From an uncultured Maribacter sp. (GTDB taxonomy: Bacteria > Bacteroidota > Bacteroidia > Flavobacteriales > Flavobacteriaceae), in assembly GCF_947496775.1 (NCBI RefSeq), contig NZ_CANMDU010000001.1:310001-374000 (forward strand): a stretch of 64,000 bases of DNA, in the 5' to 3' direction. Below are positions 30,401 through 37,742 of this stretch, one piece after another. Made by a program: the position numbers and the translations under genes. How positions within the stretch are numbered: the first letter of the stretch is position 1; every line of letters begins with the position of its first letter. The notes under the pieces were generated by a model, which was not told where the DNA came from, did no database searches, and saw nothing but the letters and a program-made list of their open reading frames with translations.

Positions 30401-30715
30401 GCTACGGACATTGCTTTTGACAACTGGTTATTTGGTCCAGCTAATTTTAAAATCTATGATGGTAGCATGTTACGATTAAATGAAGTAAGCTTAGCATATG
30501 ACTTTAGTGACAAAATATTGGATAAAACGCCTTTCTCAAACATAAACATCACTTTATTGGGTTCTAATCTTTGGTATAGAGCATTCAATACTCCAAAGGA
30601 TGCGAACTTTGATCCAAACGTAAACAGTGCCGGTGTAAGTAATGCACAAGGTTTAGATTTCTTTTCAGGTCCTAGTGCAGCTAGGTATGGGTTTAGCATG
30701 AAATTTGAATTTTAA
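27488..30715 (+). CDS. SusC/RagA family TonB-linked outer membrane protein
   Basis: Outer-membrane TonB-dependent transporter that, with a SusD lipoprotein lid, imports large nutrients. From ATG at 27488 it has 1075 residues. A signal peptide (MRTKFNGILTLLLAFVVQISFAQ) leads into a CarboxypepD-reg-like domain (ITGTVTDQDGLPLPGVNIVVEGT, about 25-95), then the SusC linker LEEVVVTALGIKREQKSLGYAV. The plug (LLQGKAAGVNI, VVIRGNTSI, LFVVDGIPF, YGNRGRNGVILITTKSG) and a C-terminal beta-barrel ending RYGFSMKFEF, with terminal aromatic residue, follow. A poly-A junction of 16 A joins it to the SusD gene. Substrate is unknown: no carbohydrate-active enzyme is nearby. Confidence 0.95.
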   Translation: MRTKFNGILTLLLAFVVQISFAQEKTITGTVTDQDGLPLPGVNIVVEGTTNGTQTDFDGNYSISSSEGQTLLYSYIGQKDVRQTVGATSTINVQMEENAQALEEVVVTALGIKREQKSLGYAVSKVASEELEQKSEGDIGRLLQGKAAGVNITASNGLTGSSSNVVIRGNTSITGNNQALFVVDGIPFNSGSNQQSDFRDGRTESNRFLDIDPNNIEDISILKGLSATALYGNRGRNGVILITTKSGAGNNKGASKLSITTSVFASNPHLPTYQDEFAGGFNNTFGWFFSNWGPRFKDPTANYQAYQTSTGADGTVFVTHPFATNVNQAFIEGYEDLAASEYELKPYNSVENFFRQGLNTTTSINLTGGNSDFGYTVGYTKLDDEGFTPGNELSRNNFTVGANGTLGKLKINASINVARTDYKSPPIASSRGSGVIGGGGSIFSDIFYTPRNVDLVNIPFQRADGGSLYYRETNGIQHPLWTVENVKTGQKTTNIFSSFSTVYSVNDNLSLAYRFGFNTYTENGFYAQNRGGIDGNPLGLLRTTNIVNTSLDHNFSINYDKDLSDKFNLKGILGFNSNRIEFDQDGVESTNQVVFGILRHFNFTQQSTTNSFSDDPLQEQTRENTYGVFGDLTLSYDNYLYLNVQGRNDWTSTLESDNNSIFYPSASLSFIPTSAIDGLQSKAVNYLKLRLGYGSSAGFPPTYSTRTTLSLNGNLFVDRDGNNLSGNDTSFQLGNADLVPELVTEFEAGIDAKLWDNRIGLNTSVFKRKTTDLITRRLLPPSEGFTQSFINGGTLENEGIELGLTYDMFRNPDGFNLDFGLTLYADEPVITELPEGINNITIGGPTTVADARNAAVPGEPYGVFLGSTVDTDDDGNLLVDDNGTYVATASIDNIIGDPNADYTANFRTNIGYKNLRLSVDLAYRHGGDVYSRTVSTLQNRGVIEFPFSREGTYILPGVSQSTGQPNNVQINATDIAFDNWLFGPANFKIYDGSMLRLNEVSLAYDFSDKILDKTPFSNINITLLGSNLWYRAFNTPKDANFDPNVNSAGVSNAQGLDFFSGPSAARYGFSMKFEF

Positions 30716-30729
30716 AAAAAAAAAAAAAA
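30714..30729 (+). repeat. 16-A homopolymer at the SusC-SusD junction
   Basis: Sixteen consecutive A span from the SusC stop codon to the first base of the SusD ATG. A-rich initiation regions replace Shine-Dalgarno sites in Bacteroidetes, but a pure run of this length is prone to slippage. Confidence 0.85.
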
Positions 30730-32414
30730 TGAAAAATATAAACCAAAAATTAATTTATAAGTTAATTTTCTTAGGATTATTCTTTGTAGCCGCATCTTGC
30801 GAAACTATAGAATTAGAACTTTTAGACGATCCCGATCAAGTTTCTCTAACACAGGCCGATTTGAATTTTTTCTTAAATTCAAATGAAATAGCGTTAGCGG
30901 ATATTTTCCAAGGAAGATCAGATAGAGACGAACGTAATGGAGTATCTGGAGCTGGAATGGAGGCAACAAGATTATTACATTTAAGTGGCCCTCTTTACCA
31001 AAATGCTTTTACTTCAGATAAATTTAATATTGTTTGGGAACTTACATATTCTAGAATTATATCAAATAATAGAGCTTTGGAACCTTTAGCAATAGAGCAG
31101 GAAGCTTTTCAACATTTAGGAATAGCTCAAATAATTGAAGCTTATGCAGTAACTACTTTGGTGGATTATATAGGTGATGTTCCTTATAGTGAAGCTGTAA
31201 ACGGTACAGCAAATCCGAAAAGGGATTCTGGAGCTGAAATCTATGCTAAGATGTACACATTACTGGATGATGCCATAGAAAATCTTAATAAAACCTCTGC
31301 AATATCGTATTCTTCAGATTTGTATTATGGTGGAGATAGTGATAAGTGGATTAAATTTGCGAACACTTTAAAATTAAGACTTTATTTACAGTCTAGATTG
31401 GTGAATACAGCTGAATCCACTGCAGGAATCAATGCCATTATTTCTTCAGGAAATTATATTACAACTGCTGATGATGATTTTCAATTCAACTGGAGTTCTA
31501 ACGACAATAACCCAGACAGCAGACATCCAGATTTTGCCAAAAATTTCGATTCACCAGGCATTGTTTTAGACTATATGTCCAATCACCTTATGAACGAACT
31601 TAATGCTGGGGTTGATGATAAAACGGTTGTAGATCCAAGATTGCGTTATTATTTCTACAGGCAGTTAGACAGAAATGCTATAGATACGAATGAGCAAGAT
31701 TGTTTTGGTTCATTACCACCTGCACACTATGGGTTTACAATTCCTTTCTGTACTACTGTATTTCAAGGTTACTGGGGTAGAGATCATGGAGATGATGCTG
31801 GTATCCCACCAGATACTGGATCTAGGGCTATTTGGGGTGTTTATCCTGTTGGTGGTGTTTTTGACAATGACTCCTTTGCGCCCATCGTAAGTAGAAGTGT
31901 TGGTTACCAAGGCTCTGGTATATCCCCAATTATGCTTTCCTCTTTTGTTAATTTTATGCTTGCGGAATCTGCTTTGACTTTAGGAACAACTGGTGATCCA
32001 GCAACATATTTAAGAGAAGGAATTACGCAATCCATATCAAAGGTTATGGCATTTGGTAGTGGTCAGGCAGCTGGTTCTCCTTTTGAACCATCTCAAGCCG
32101 ATATTGATGCTTATATTGATGAAGTTATGGCTAATTATACGGCAGCAGCTTCCGATGATGAAAAAATGAATATTATCATGACAGAATATCATATTGCGTT
32201 ATATGGCAATGGTGTTGAAGCTTATAATTCATATAGAAGAACAGGAATGCCTAATGATTTACAGCCATTAAGAGCTACAGATACGGATAATTTCCTTAGA
32301 TCTTTCTTCTATCCGACATCCAGTGTTTCCAATAACTCAAATTCTGATCAAAAAGAAAACGTAACGGAACAAGTATTTTGGGATACTAACCCTGCTACTG
32401 GTTTTATTAACTAA
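30729..32414 (+). CDS. SusD/RagB family nutrient-binding outer membrane lipoprotein
   Basis: Surface lipoprotein that caps the SusC transporter and binds its substrate. The 561-residue protein has a lipoprotein signal peptide with lipobox AASC (Cys24) and then the helical TPR-rich fold of the SusD_2-like branch: AQIIEAYAVTTLVDYIGDVPYSEAVNGT, KWIKFANTLKLRLYLQSR, and a C-terminal IALYGNGVEAYNSYRRTGMPNDLQP. It is immediately downstream of SusC with no spacer except a poly-A tract, and it is followed in the same way by a lipoprotein gene, so the three are co-transcribed. A start eight codons upstream (TTG) would begin inside the poly-A run and is unlikely. Confidence 0.93.
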   Translation: MKNINQKLIYKLIFLGLFFVAASCETIELELLDDPDQVSLTQADLNFFLNSNEIALADIFQGRSDRDERNGVSGAGMEATRLLHLSGPLYQNAFTSDKFNIVWELTYSRIISNNRALEPLAIEQEAFQHLGIAQIIEAYAVTTLVDYIGDVPYSEAVNGTANPKRDSGAEIYAKMYTLLDDAIENLNKTSAISYSSDLYYGGDSDKWIKFANTLKLRLYLQSRLVNTAESTAGINAIISSGNYITTADDDFQFNWSSNDNNPDSRHPDFAKNFDSPGIVLDYMSNHLMNELNAGVDDKTVVDPRLRYYFYRQLDRNAIDTNEQDCFGSLPPAHYGFTIPFCTTVFQGYWGRDHGDDAGIPPDTGSRAIWGVYPVGGVFDNDSFAPIVSRSVGYQGSGISPIMLSSFVNFMLAESALTLGTTGDPATYLREGITQSISKVMAFGSGQAAGSPFEPSQADIDAYIDEVMANYTAAASDDEKMNIIMTEYHIALYGNGVEAYNSYRRTGMPNDLQPLRATDTDNFLRSFFYPTSSVSNNSNSDQKENVTEQVFWDTNPATGFIN

Positions 32415-32415
32415 T

Positions 32416-32430
32416 AAAAAAAAAAAAAAA
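32416..32430 (+). repeat. 15-A homopolymer before the third gene of the SusCD operon
   Basis: Fifteen A fill the space between the SusD stop region and the next ATG (whose A is the last of the run). It copies the arrangement at 30714-30729. Confidence 0.85.
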
Positions 32431-33314
32431 TGAAAACTTTAAGAAAAACATTTCTTTATAGCTTTTTGTGTATATTCTTACTAACCACTTCGTGTGAGTA
32501 TAATAAGACGCCCTTAAACGAGGATATTGTAGCACAAAATGAAGGAGCGGTATTGACTACAGTATCGACTGTAGGAGGTACTATAAACAAACTGAACCCA
32601 AGTGAATCATTATTAGAAAACACCGTATTGTTCAATGATTTTGACGAAAATGATACTATCGAATCTATAGATTTATACATCCTTTTTGCAGATACTACCC
32701 CAGTAAACAACGAAGTTTTAAATATTGATGAAGCGTTCATCGAAAACATACCGGGTTCTGCTTTCACTGTTGGTGATTCTGGATTCCCAGAACACACATA
32801 TAGCATTAATGCAGCAACTATGCTCGATGCCGTTGGATTAACTGCTAATGATATAGATGGTGGTGATTTATTTATATTAAGATACGTTTTAAATCTTACA
32901 GATGGTAGATCTTTTTCAGCTGCTGATACAGGTACTAATGTTAGAACCACATCGCATGTTACACCATTTAGATATTCTTCTGTAGTTGTATGTTTCAAAA
33001 CGCCAGAAGCTGGAGATTGGACACTTGTTATGGAAGATGTCTATGGAGATGGATGGAATGGTGGTTTCCTAACAGTTTCTATAGATGGAACTGAAACGCA
33101 ATATTCTTCACCTGGTGCCCTAGCAACAGAAACTATTACTGTTCCGGCTGGTACATCGAGGTTTTTGGTAACTTATACTGCTGGCGACTGGGAAGGAGAA
33201 AACCTTTACACCCTTACCGATCCTAGTGGTAATGTTGTTCTATCAGATGGTATTGGTGATGGAAACAGAAACGATGGACCAAAAGAAGGAGAACAGTTTA
33301 ACACTTGTGATTAA
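32430..33314 (+). CDS. SusCD-operon lipoprotein with YGDGWNG-motif domain
   Basis: Predicted surface or outer-membrane lipoprotein of 294 residues, not assigned to a named family with certainty. The signal peptide ends in lipobox LTTSC (Cys22). The middle part (about 35-185) looks like a beta-sandwich rich in Asp/Thr. The C-terminal part (about 190-290) has WTLVMEDVYGDGWNGGFLTVSIDG, with the YGDGWNG motif at 205-211, a pattern seen in extracellular beta domains of marine Bacteroidetes. Its place after SusC/SusD is that of SusE/SusF-type surface glycan-binding proteins, so ligand binding at the cell surface is a reasonable inference. A terminator follows at 33339. Confidence 0.75.
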   Translation: MKTLRKTFLYSFLCIFLLTTSCEYNKTPLNEDIVAQNEGAVLTTVSTVGGTINKLNPSESLLENTVLFNDFDENDTIESIDLYILFADTTPVNNEVLNIDEAFIENIPGSAFTVGDSGFPEHTYSINAATMLDAVGLTANDIDGGDLFILRYVLNLTDGRSFSAADTGTNVRTTSHVTPFRYSSVVVCFKTPEAGDWTLVMEDVYGDGWNGGFLTVSIDGTETQYSSPGALATETITVPAGTSRFLVTYTAGDWEGENLYTLTDPSGNVVLSDGIGDGNRNDGPKEGEQFNTCD

Positions 33315-33338
33315 TCATTACATAATATTTTAATATTT

Positions 33339-33376
33339 AAAGGGCTGCCATAAAAAAGGTAGCCCTTTATTTTTTA
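33339..33376 (+). terminator. Terminator of the SusCD-lipoprotein operon
   Basis: AAAGGGCTGCC pairs with GGTAGCCCTTT (one G-T pair) around a short A-rich loop, followed by ATTTTTT. It closes the operon before the arylsulfotransferase-like gene. Confidence 0.8.
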
Positions 33377-33388
33377 AATTTATATCTT

Positions 33389-34684
33389 ATGAAGAATTTT
33401 ACAATAAATAACATATGGGTTCCTCTTTTAATAATTTTGATAAGTTTAGCATCCTGTAATAGAGATAATAAAGCACCTCTTAACACTATTAGTTTTCCAA
33501 TTAAAGAAGGCTTAGAAGTTTTTAAAAGTAATAAAGTATATGACGGCCTTATTTTGGTCAATGATGCTTCTGCGAACCGCGTATATTTAATGGATAAAAC
33601 AACGAATATACTTCATGAATGGGACCTCAATGGAAAAAGACTAGGTAACGATGCTTTTTTGTTAAATGATGGTAGACTTTTAGCTATGTTCGAATCCGAA
33701 AATCCAAAATTAACTTTAGGAGGCTTTGGCGGTATAATTTCCCTATTGGATAAAAATGGCACTGTAGAATGGAGCTACGAATATTCTAATGAAAATCAAA
33801 TTGCTCATCACGATGCTGAAATGCTGCCTAATGGAAACATTCTATTCCTTTCTTGGGAAAAAAAATCTATAGAACAAGCTAACCAAATTGGTTTTTCGGC
33901 TGGTACAGAAATTATTTATGACGCTATTATTGAAATAAATCCGGAAACAAATGAAATAGTTTGGGAATGGCACATGTGGGATCACCTTATTCAAGATTAT
34001 GATCAAACAAAGGAAAATTTTGGCGACGTACTTGCAAACCCAAGACTTATAGATATTAATTATTTAGAAGTTGAAAACTCAACAGGTGATGTAAGTCATG
34101 CTAATGGCATAGACTATGATTCCGATAATGATTTAATTTACTTAAGTGTTAATTACTACAGTGAAGTATGGGTTATTGATCATAGTACTACAGCAATACA
34201 AGCCAGAACAAACATAGGTGGTAATAAAAATGTAGGTGGAAATTTAGTATACAGGTTTGGAAATCCTAGTGCTTATAAAAACGAAAAAGGGATTAGATTA
34301 TTTGACAGAAACCATCACCCAAATCTTCTATCAGGAGAAAAAAAAGGAAATATATTAGTTTATTCAAATGGTTTAAATGCCGAACAATCTACCGTATACG
34401 AACTTGAAATTCCAAATAACATGCCCCTCGCATCAAGCCAAAACAATGAACCTAAAATCATATGGAACTTTACTGACACAGAACTTTTTTCAGGGAGAGT
34501 CTCTGGAGCAGATTTATTACCAAACGGTAACAGAATAATAACTGAGGGAGATTTTGGTTTCTGGGAGGTTTCGGAAAGTGGTGAAATATTATGGCGTTAT
34601 ACAACTACCGGCTTTTTTTGGCGAGGTTATCACTATAATAAAACAGACATTGCAATTAAAAATTTAGACCTAAAAATAGATTAA
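33389..34684 (+). CDS. Arylsulfotransferase (ASST)-like lipoprotein
   Basis: Likely beta-propeller protein related to aryl-sulfate sulfotransferases, which move sulfate between phenolic compounds without PAPS. It has 431 residues with a lipoprotein signal peptide (lipobox LASC, Cys23), so it would be membrane-anchored rather than soluble like E. coli ASST. Propeller blades show as repeated VWEWH, VEWSYEYS, IIWNFTD and ILWRYTT strands. Histidine motifs in family positions are HHDAEMLPNGNIL (H140/H141), SHANGIDYD (H237) and NHHPNLL (H309/H310); GADLLPNGNRIITEGDFG repeats the blade motif. Which histidine would be sulfated cannot be fixed here. It follows the SusCD operon behind a terminator; a TAAATTTA box lies 6 nt before the ATG. 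Confidence 0.75.
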   Translation: MKNFTINNIWVPLLIILISLASCNRDNKAPLNTISFPIKEGLEVFKSNKVYDGLILVNDASANRVYLMDKTTNILHEWDLNGKRLGNDAFLLNDGRLLAMFESENPKLTLGGFGGIISLLDKNGTVEWSYEYSNENQIAHHDAEMLPNGNILFLSWEKKSIEQANQIGFSAGTEIIYDAIIEINPETNEIVWEWHMWDHLIQDYDQTKENFGDVLANPRLIDINYLEVENSTGDVSHANGIDYDSDNDLIYLSVNYYSEVWVIDHSTTAIQARTNIGGNKNVGGNLVYRFGNPSAYKNEKGIRLFDRNHHPNLLSGEKKGNILVYSNGLNAEQSTVYELEIPNNMPLASSQNNEPKIIWNFTDTELFSGRVSGADLLPNGNRIITEGDFGFWEVSESGEILWRYTTTGFFWRGYHYNKTDIAIKNLDLKID

Positions 34685-34866
34685 CTAACATAAAACATTA
34701 GATTGTGGCATTACAATAAATAAGCTCTTACTATCATATGAACTTTTTAAAATTTTCCTTAAGTTAAATAGAGGGTTGTACAACAAATAAGGACGTAAAT
34801 AAAGGTGCTAAAGAACTTTCAGAGACTACTATAATTAGACAAATTCATTTTTTATTTTTTAATTAA

Positions 34867-34898
34867 AAGCTATCTATAAATAGATAGCTTTTTTTTTA
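34867..34898 (+). terminator. Palindromic terminator just before rlmB
   Basis: AAGCTATCTA-TAAA-TAGATAGCTT is a perfect inverted repeat followed by seven more T. It is 180 nt after the arylsulfotransferase-like gene and ends against the likely -7 box of rlmB (34897-34904). I see no gene in 34685-34866. Confidence 0.75.
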
Positions 34899-34908
34899 CC
34901 TTTACCCC

Positions 34909-35643
34909 ATGAAAAAAGAAACTCAAATCTACGGTCTAAGAGCCATTATTGAAGCTATTAACGCTAATGAAGCAATAGATAAGGTATTTGTTCAAAAAGG
35001 CCTTAAAGGTGATTTATATAGAGAACTAGAAAGTGTAATTCGTAAAAACGGAATTAATTCTTCTTATGTTCCTGTTGAAAAACTAAATCGTTTAACAAAA
35101 AACAACCACCAAGGCGCCGTTGCCAATATTTCTCCTATTAGCTTCTTTACTTTAGACGAGCTGCTAGAAAAAACAGAAAAAAAAGAAGTCCCTGCCCTAT
35201 TTCTCTTACTAGATCAACTATCGGATGTTCGTAATTTTGGGGCTATTATCCGAACAGCGGAGTGTACAGGTGTAGATGGAATTATTATTCAGAAAAAAGG
35301 GGCAGCTCCTGTTACAGCAGATACTATTAAAACTTCAGCTGGGGCAGCTTTTAAAGTTCCAATAGCAAAAGTAGATCATATTAAAGATGCAGTATATTAT
35401 TTACAATCCTCAGGCATACAAGTTATAGCCGCTACGGAAAAAACAAATAATACCATTTACGATGTAAGTCTTAAAGAACCTACTGCTATTATAATGGGTT
35501 CTGAGGACAAAGGTATTACTCCATCCATTATAAAAGCTTCTGATAAGGCAGCTAAATTACCTTTATTAGGAGAAATAGGCTCTCTAAATGTTTCCGTAGC
35601 TTGCGCTGTATTTTTGTATGAAGCTGTGCGACAAAGAATATAA
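34909..35643 (+). CDS. rlmB: 23S rRNA 2'-O-ribose methyltransferase RlmB/TrmH family
   Basis: SPOUT-class methyltransferase that methylates the ribose of a guanosine in 23S rRNA (G2251 in E. coli). Its 244 residues have an N-terminal SpoU substrate-binding domain (IYGLRAIIEAINA...NHQGAVANISP) and a C-terminal SPOUT fold. The three motifs are LDQLSDVRNFGAIIRTAEC (N109, R115), IIMGSEDKGI (197-203) and LPLLGEIGSLNVSVACAVFLYE (trefoil knot). It is plus strand and apparently monocistronic, with TACCTTTA-CCCC-ATG at the start suggesting a leaderless mRNA. TrmH-type tRNA specificity is less likely given the N-terminal domain. Confidence 0.9.
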   Translation: MKKETQIYGLRAIIEAINANEAIDKVFVQKGLKGDLYRELESVIRKNGINSSYVPVEKLNRLTKNNHQGAVANISPISFFTLDELLEKTEKKEVPALFLLLDQLSDVRNFGAIIRTAECTGVDGIIIQKKGAAPVTADTIKTSAGAAFKVPIAKVDHIKDAVYYLQSSGIQVIAATEKTNNTIYDVSLKEPTAIIMGSEDKGITPSIIKASDKAAKLPLLGEIGSLNVSVACAVFLYEAVRQRI

Positions 35644-36384
35644 TTATTCTTTATCCCGCATATCCTTTTTATAATGGTAATTAACTTTAACAGAAGTATG
35701 TGTTTCTTCAGGTAAATTATCTGAAAGTTCCATAAAATTACCATTTTCATCGAAATGTTTTAAAAAGGTATCTTCTTCCTCATTATAATCTTCCCTTTCC
35801 CAAATATATTTTTTTGGTAATGGGGTTCGGGCTTTAACTACTACCGCTAATAGCATCCCGGTTAAAAAACCACCTAAATGACCTTCCCAAGAAATACCAT
35901 CTTTTATGGGGAAAATATACCACAACAAACTTCCGTAGACAAAAACCACCATAAGCGATAAAGCAATAAGCCTATAGTATTTGGTTAAAACCCCTTTAAA
36001 AAAAATAAAACTTGCCAAAACATATATTAATCCGCTAGCGCCAATATGATAAGAAGGTCTACCAATAATCCATGTTACAAGTCCGGATAATAATATTCCA
36101 TAAATTAAAACTCTAGAAGCAACATTTTTATAAAAATAAAACAAAGAAGCCATTAAAATTGCCAAGGGAATTGTATTGTTATACAAATGTTCCAAAGAAC
36201 CATGTATAAAAGGACTAAAAACTACTCCCCTTAAACCAACCCAACTTCTAGGAAAAATTCCGTAAACGTTAAAATTAGTTACAAAAATAAGTTCTAACCA
36301 ATATACAGACCATATACTAATTACCCCTAATAAAGGAGCTATTAGTATTCTATTAGAAAATTTAAAATAATTATTTTCGGACAT
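35644..36384 (-). CDS. Rhomboid family intramembrane serine protease
   Basis: Membrane protease cutting within transmembrane segments. I start at ATG 36384 (MSENNYFKFSNRILIAP, 246 residues); a longer frame to 36477 exists but would overlap the rarA start. Six or so hydrophobic helices are visible. The HGSLEHLYNN segment (61-70) matches the rhomboid HxxxN element of TM2; the catalytic serine is in HIGASGLIY (Ser117) and the catalytic histidine in WEGHLGGFLTG (His169). A charged cytoplasmic-type tail of about 55 residues ends the protein. It converges tail to tail with rlmB (stops adjacent) and diverges from rarA. Confidence 0.88.
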   Translation of the reverse strand: MSENNYFKFSNRILIAPLLGVISIWSVYWLELIFVTNFNVYGIFPRSWVGLRGVVFSPFIHGSLEHLYNNTIPLAILMASLFYFYKNVASRVLIYGILLSGLVTWIIGRPSYHIGASGLIYVLASFIFFKGVLTKYYRLIALSLMVVFVYGSLLWYIFPIKDGISWEGHLGGFLTGMLLAVVVKARTPLPKKYIWEREDYNEEEDTFLKHFDENGNFMELSDNLPEETHTSVKVNYHYKKDMRDKE

Positions 36385-36431
36385 ACAATAAAGAAAACAA
36401 CAAGTTAGCCAAAATTGTAAATACTGTAAGA

Positions 36432-36460
36432 TTGTCATCTTAAAATTTGTTTTACTTTTA
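36432..36460 (+). promoter_or_regulatory. Probable rarA promoter, leaderless
   Basis: TTG-N18-TACTTTTA, with the rarA ATG only 4 nt after the -7 box. Transcription would begin at or next to the start codon. Confidence 0.45.
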
Positions 36461-36464
36461 TAAC

Positions 36465-37742
36465 ATGAATAAGCCACTAGCGGAAAGAGTGCGTCCTAAA
36501 ACTTTGGATGCATATATTAGCCAAAACCATCTGGTCGGAGAAAAAGGATCTTTAACCAATCAAATTAAAAAAGGGCTAATCCCATCTTTAATTTTATGGG
36601 GACCACCAGGAACAGGTAAAACAACCTTAGCCAATATTATTGCTGAAGAAAGTAAAAGACCATTTTATATCCTCAGTGCCATTAATAGTGGTGTTAAAGA
36701 TATACGGGAGGTAATTGAGAAAGCAAAACAATCTGGAGGCTTATTCACTGCTAAGAACCCTATATTATTTATAGATGAAATTCATCGATTTAGTAAATCC
36801 CAACAAGACTCTCTACTTGCAGCAGTAGAAAAAGGATGGGTTACACTAATTGGAGCAACTACAGAAAACCCAAGTTTTGAGGTTATCCCCGCATTGCTAT
36901 CTAGATGTCAAGTATACATATTAAACCCTTTCAATAAAGAAGATTTAGAAGCTCTATTGCAAAGAGCAATAAAAGAAGATTCACTACTACAAAATAAAAA
37001 GATAACCCTAAAAGAAACAGAAGCTTTAATGCGCCTTTCTGGAGGTGATGGAAGAAAACTATTAAATATTTTTGAACTTGTCGTAAATTCAGAAGAAAAA
37101 GACAAAATTACTATTACTAATGACTTAGTAATGAGTAAAGTTCAAAAAAACACCGTTTTATACGACAAAACTGGGGAACAACATTACGACATAATATCCG
37201 CGTTTATTAAATCTATCAGAGGCAGCGACCCTAATGGTGCAGTATATTGGTTAGCAAGGATGATTGAAGGGGGAGAAGATGTAAAATTTATTGCTCGTCG
37301 TTTATTAATTTCTGCATCTGAAGATATTGGTCTTGCAAACCCAACAGCTTTGGTTATTGCAAATAATTGCTTCCTAGCAGTTACAACAATTGGATATCCA
37401 GAAGCCCGAATTATTCTTAGCCAATGCACTATTTATTTAGCCACTTCCGCGAAAAGCAATGCCAGTTACGCTGCCATAGGTAAAGCGCAACAAATAGTAA
37501 AACAAACAGGTGACCTTTCGGTCCCTTTAGCTTTAAGAAATGCTCCAACTAAATTAATGAAAGATATTGGCTATGGTAAAGATTATAAATATGCTCACAG
37601 TTACGAAAACAACTTCGTCGAAGCTGAATTTTTGCCTGATGAAATTATTGGAACTTCTTTTTACGAACCAGGAAATAATCAAAGAGAGAACGCTTTAAAA
37701 GACTTTTTAAAAAAAAGATGGAAAGATAAATATCAGTTTTAA
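36465..37742 (+). CDS. rarA: Replication-associated recombination protein A (RarA/MgsA), AAA+ ATPase
   Basis: AAA+ protein related to clamp loaders that acts at stalled replication forks. From ATG 36465 it has 425 residues. Walker [10 protein letters not shown] is at 46-54, Walker [10 protein letters not shown] at 101-109, sensor 1 [13 protein letters not shown] at 128-140, then the C-terminal MgsA helical part with [43 protein letters not shown], a strong family signature. The N-terminal extension ([25 protein letters not shown]) is typical. Its last 4 bases overlap the end of the opposite-strand gene at 37739-38578. Confidence 0.95.
   Translation: MNKPLAERVRPKTLDAYISQNHLVGEKGSLTNQIKKGLIPSLILWGPPGTGKTTLANIIAEESKRPFYILSAINSGVKDIREVIEKAKQSGGLFTAKNPILFIDEIHRFSKSQQDSLLAAVEKGWVTLIGATTENPSFEVIPALLSRCQVYILNPFNKEDLEALLQRAIKEDSLLQNKKITLKETEALMRLSGGDGRKLLNIFELVVNSEEKDKITITNDLVMSKVQKNTVLYDKTGEQHYDIISAFIKSIRGSDPNGAVYWLARMIEGGEDVKFIARRLLISASEDIGLANPTALVIANNCFLAVTTIGYPEARIILSQCTIYLATSAKSNASYAAIGKAQQIVKQTGDLSVPLALRNAPTKLMKDIGYGKDYKYAHSYENNFVEAEFLPDEIIGTSFYEPGNNQRENALKDFLKKRWKDKYQF

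Noticed and set aside
32456-32998. 180-codon frame opposite the SusCD lipoprotein gene
   Set aside because: The plus-strand protein has a signal peptide, lipobox and operon position; the antisense frame has none.
33389-34684. Considering the ASST-like gene part of the SusCD transcript
   Set aside because: A good terminator (33339-33376) lies between; functional linkage is still possible but co-transcription is not supported.
36385-36477. Longer N-terminus for the rhomboid protease
   Set aside because: It would overlap the rarA start region and its promoter, and adds a sequence without rhomboid character.
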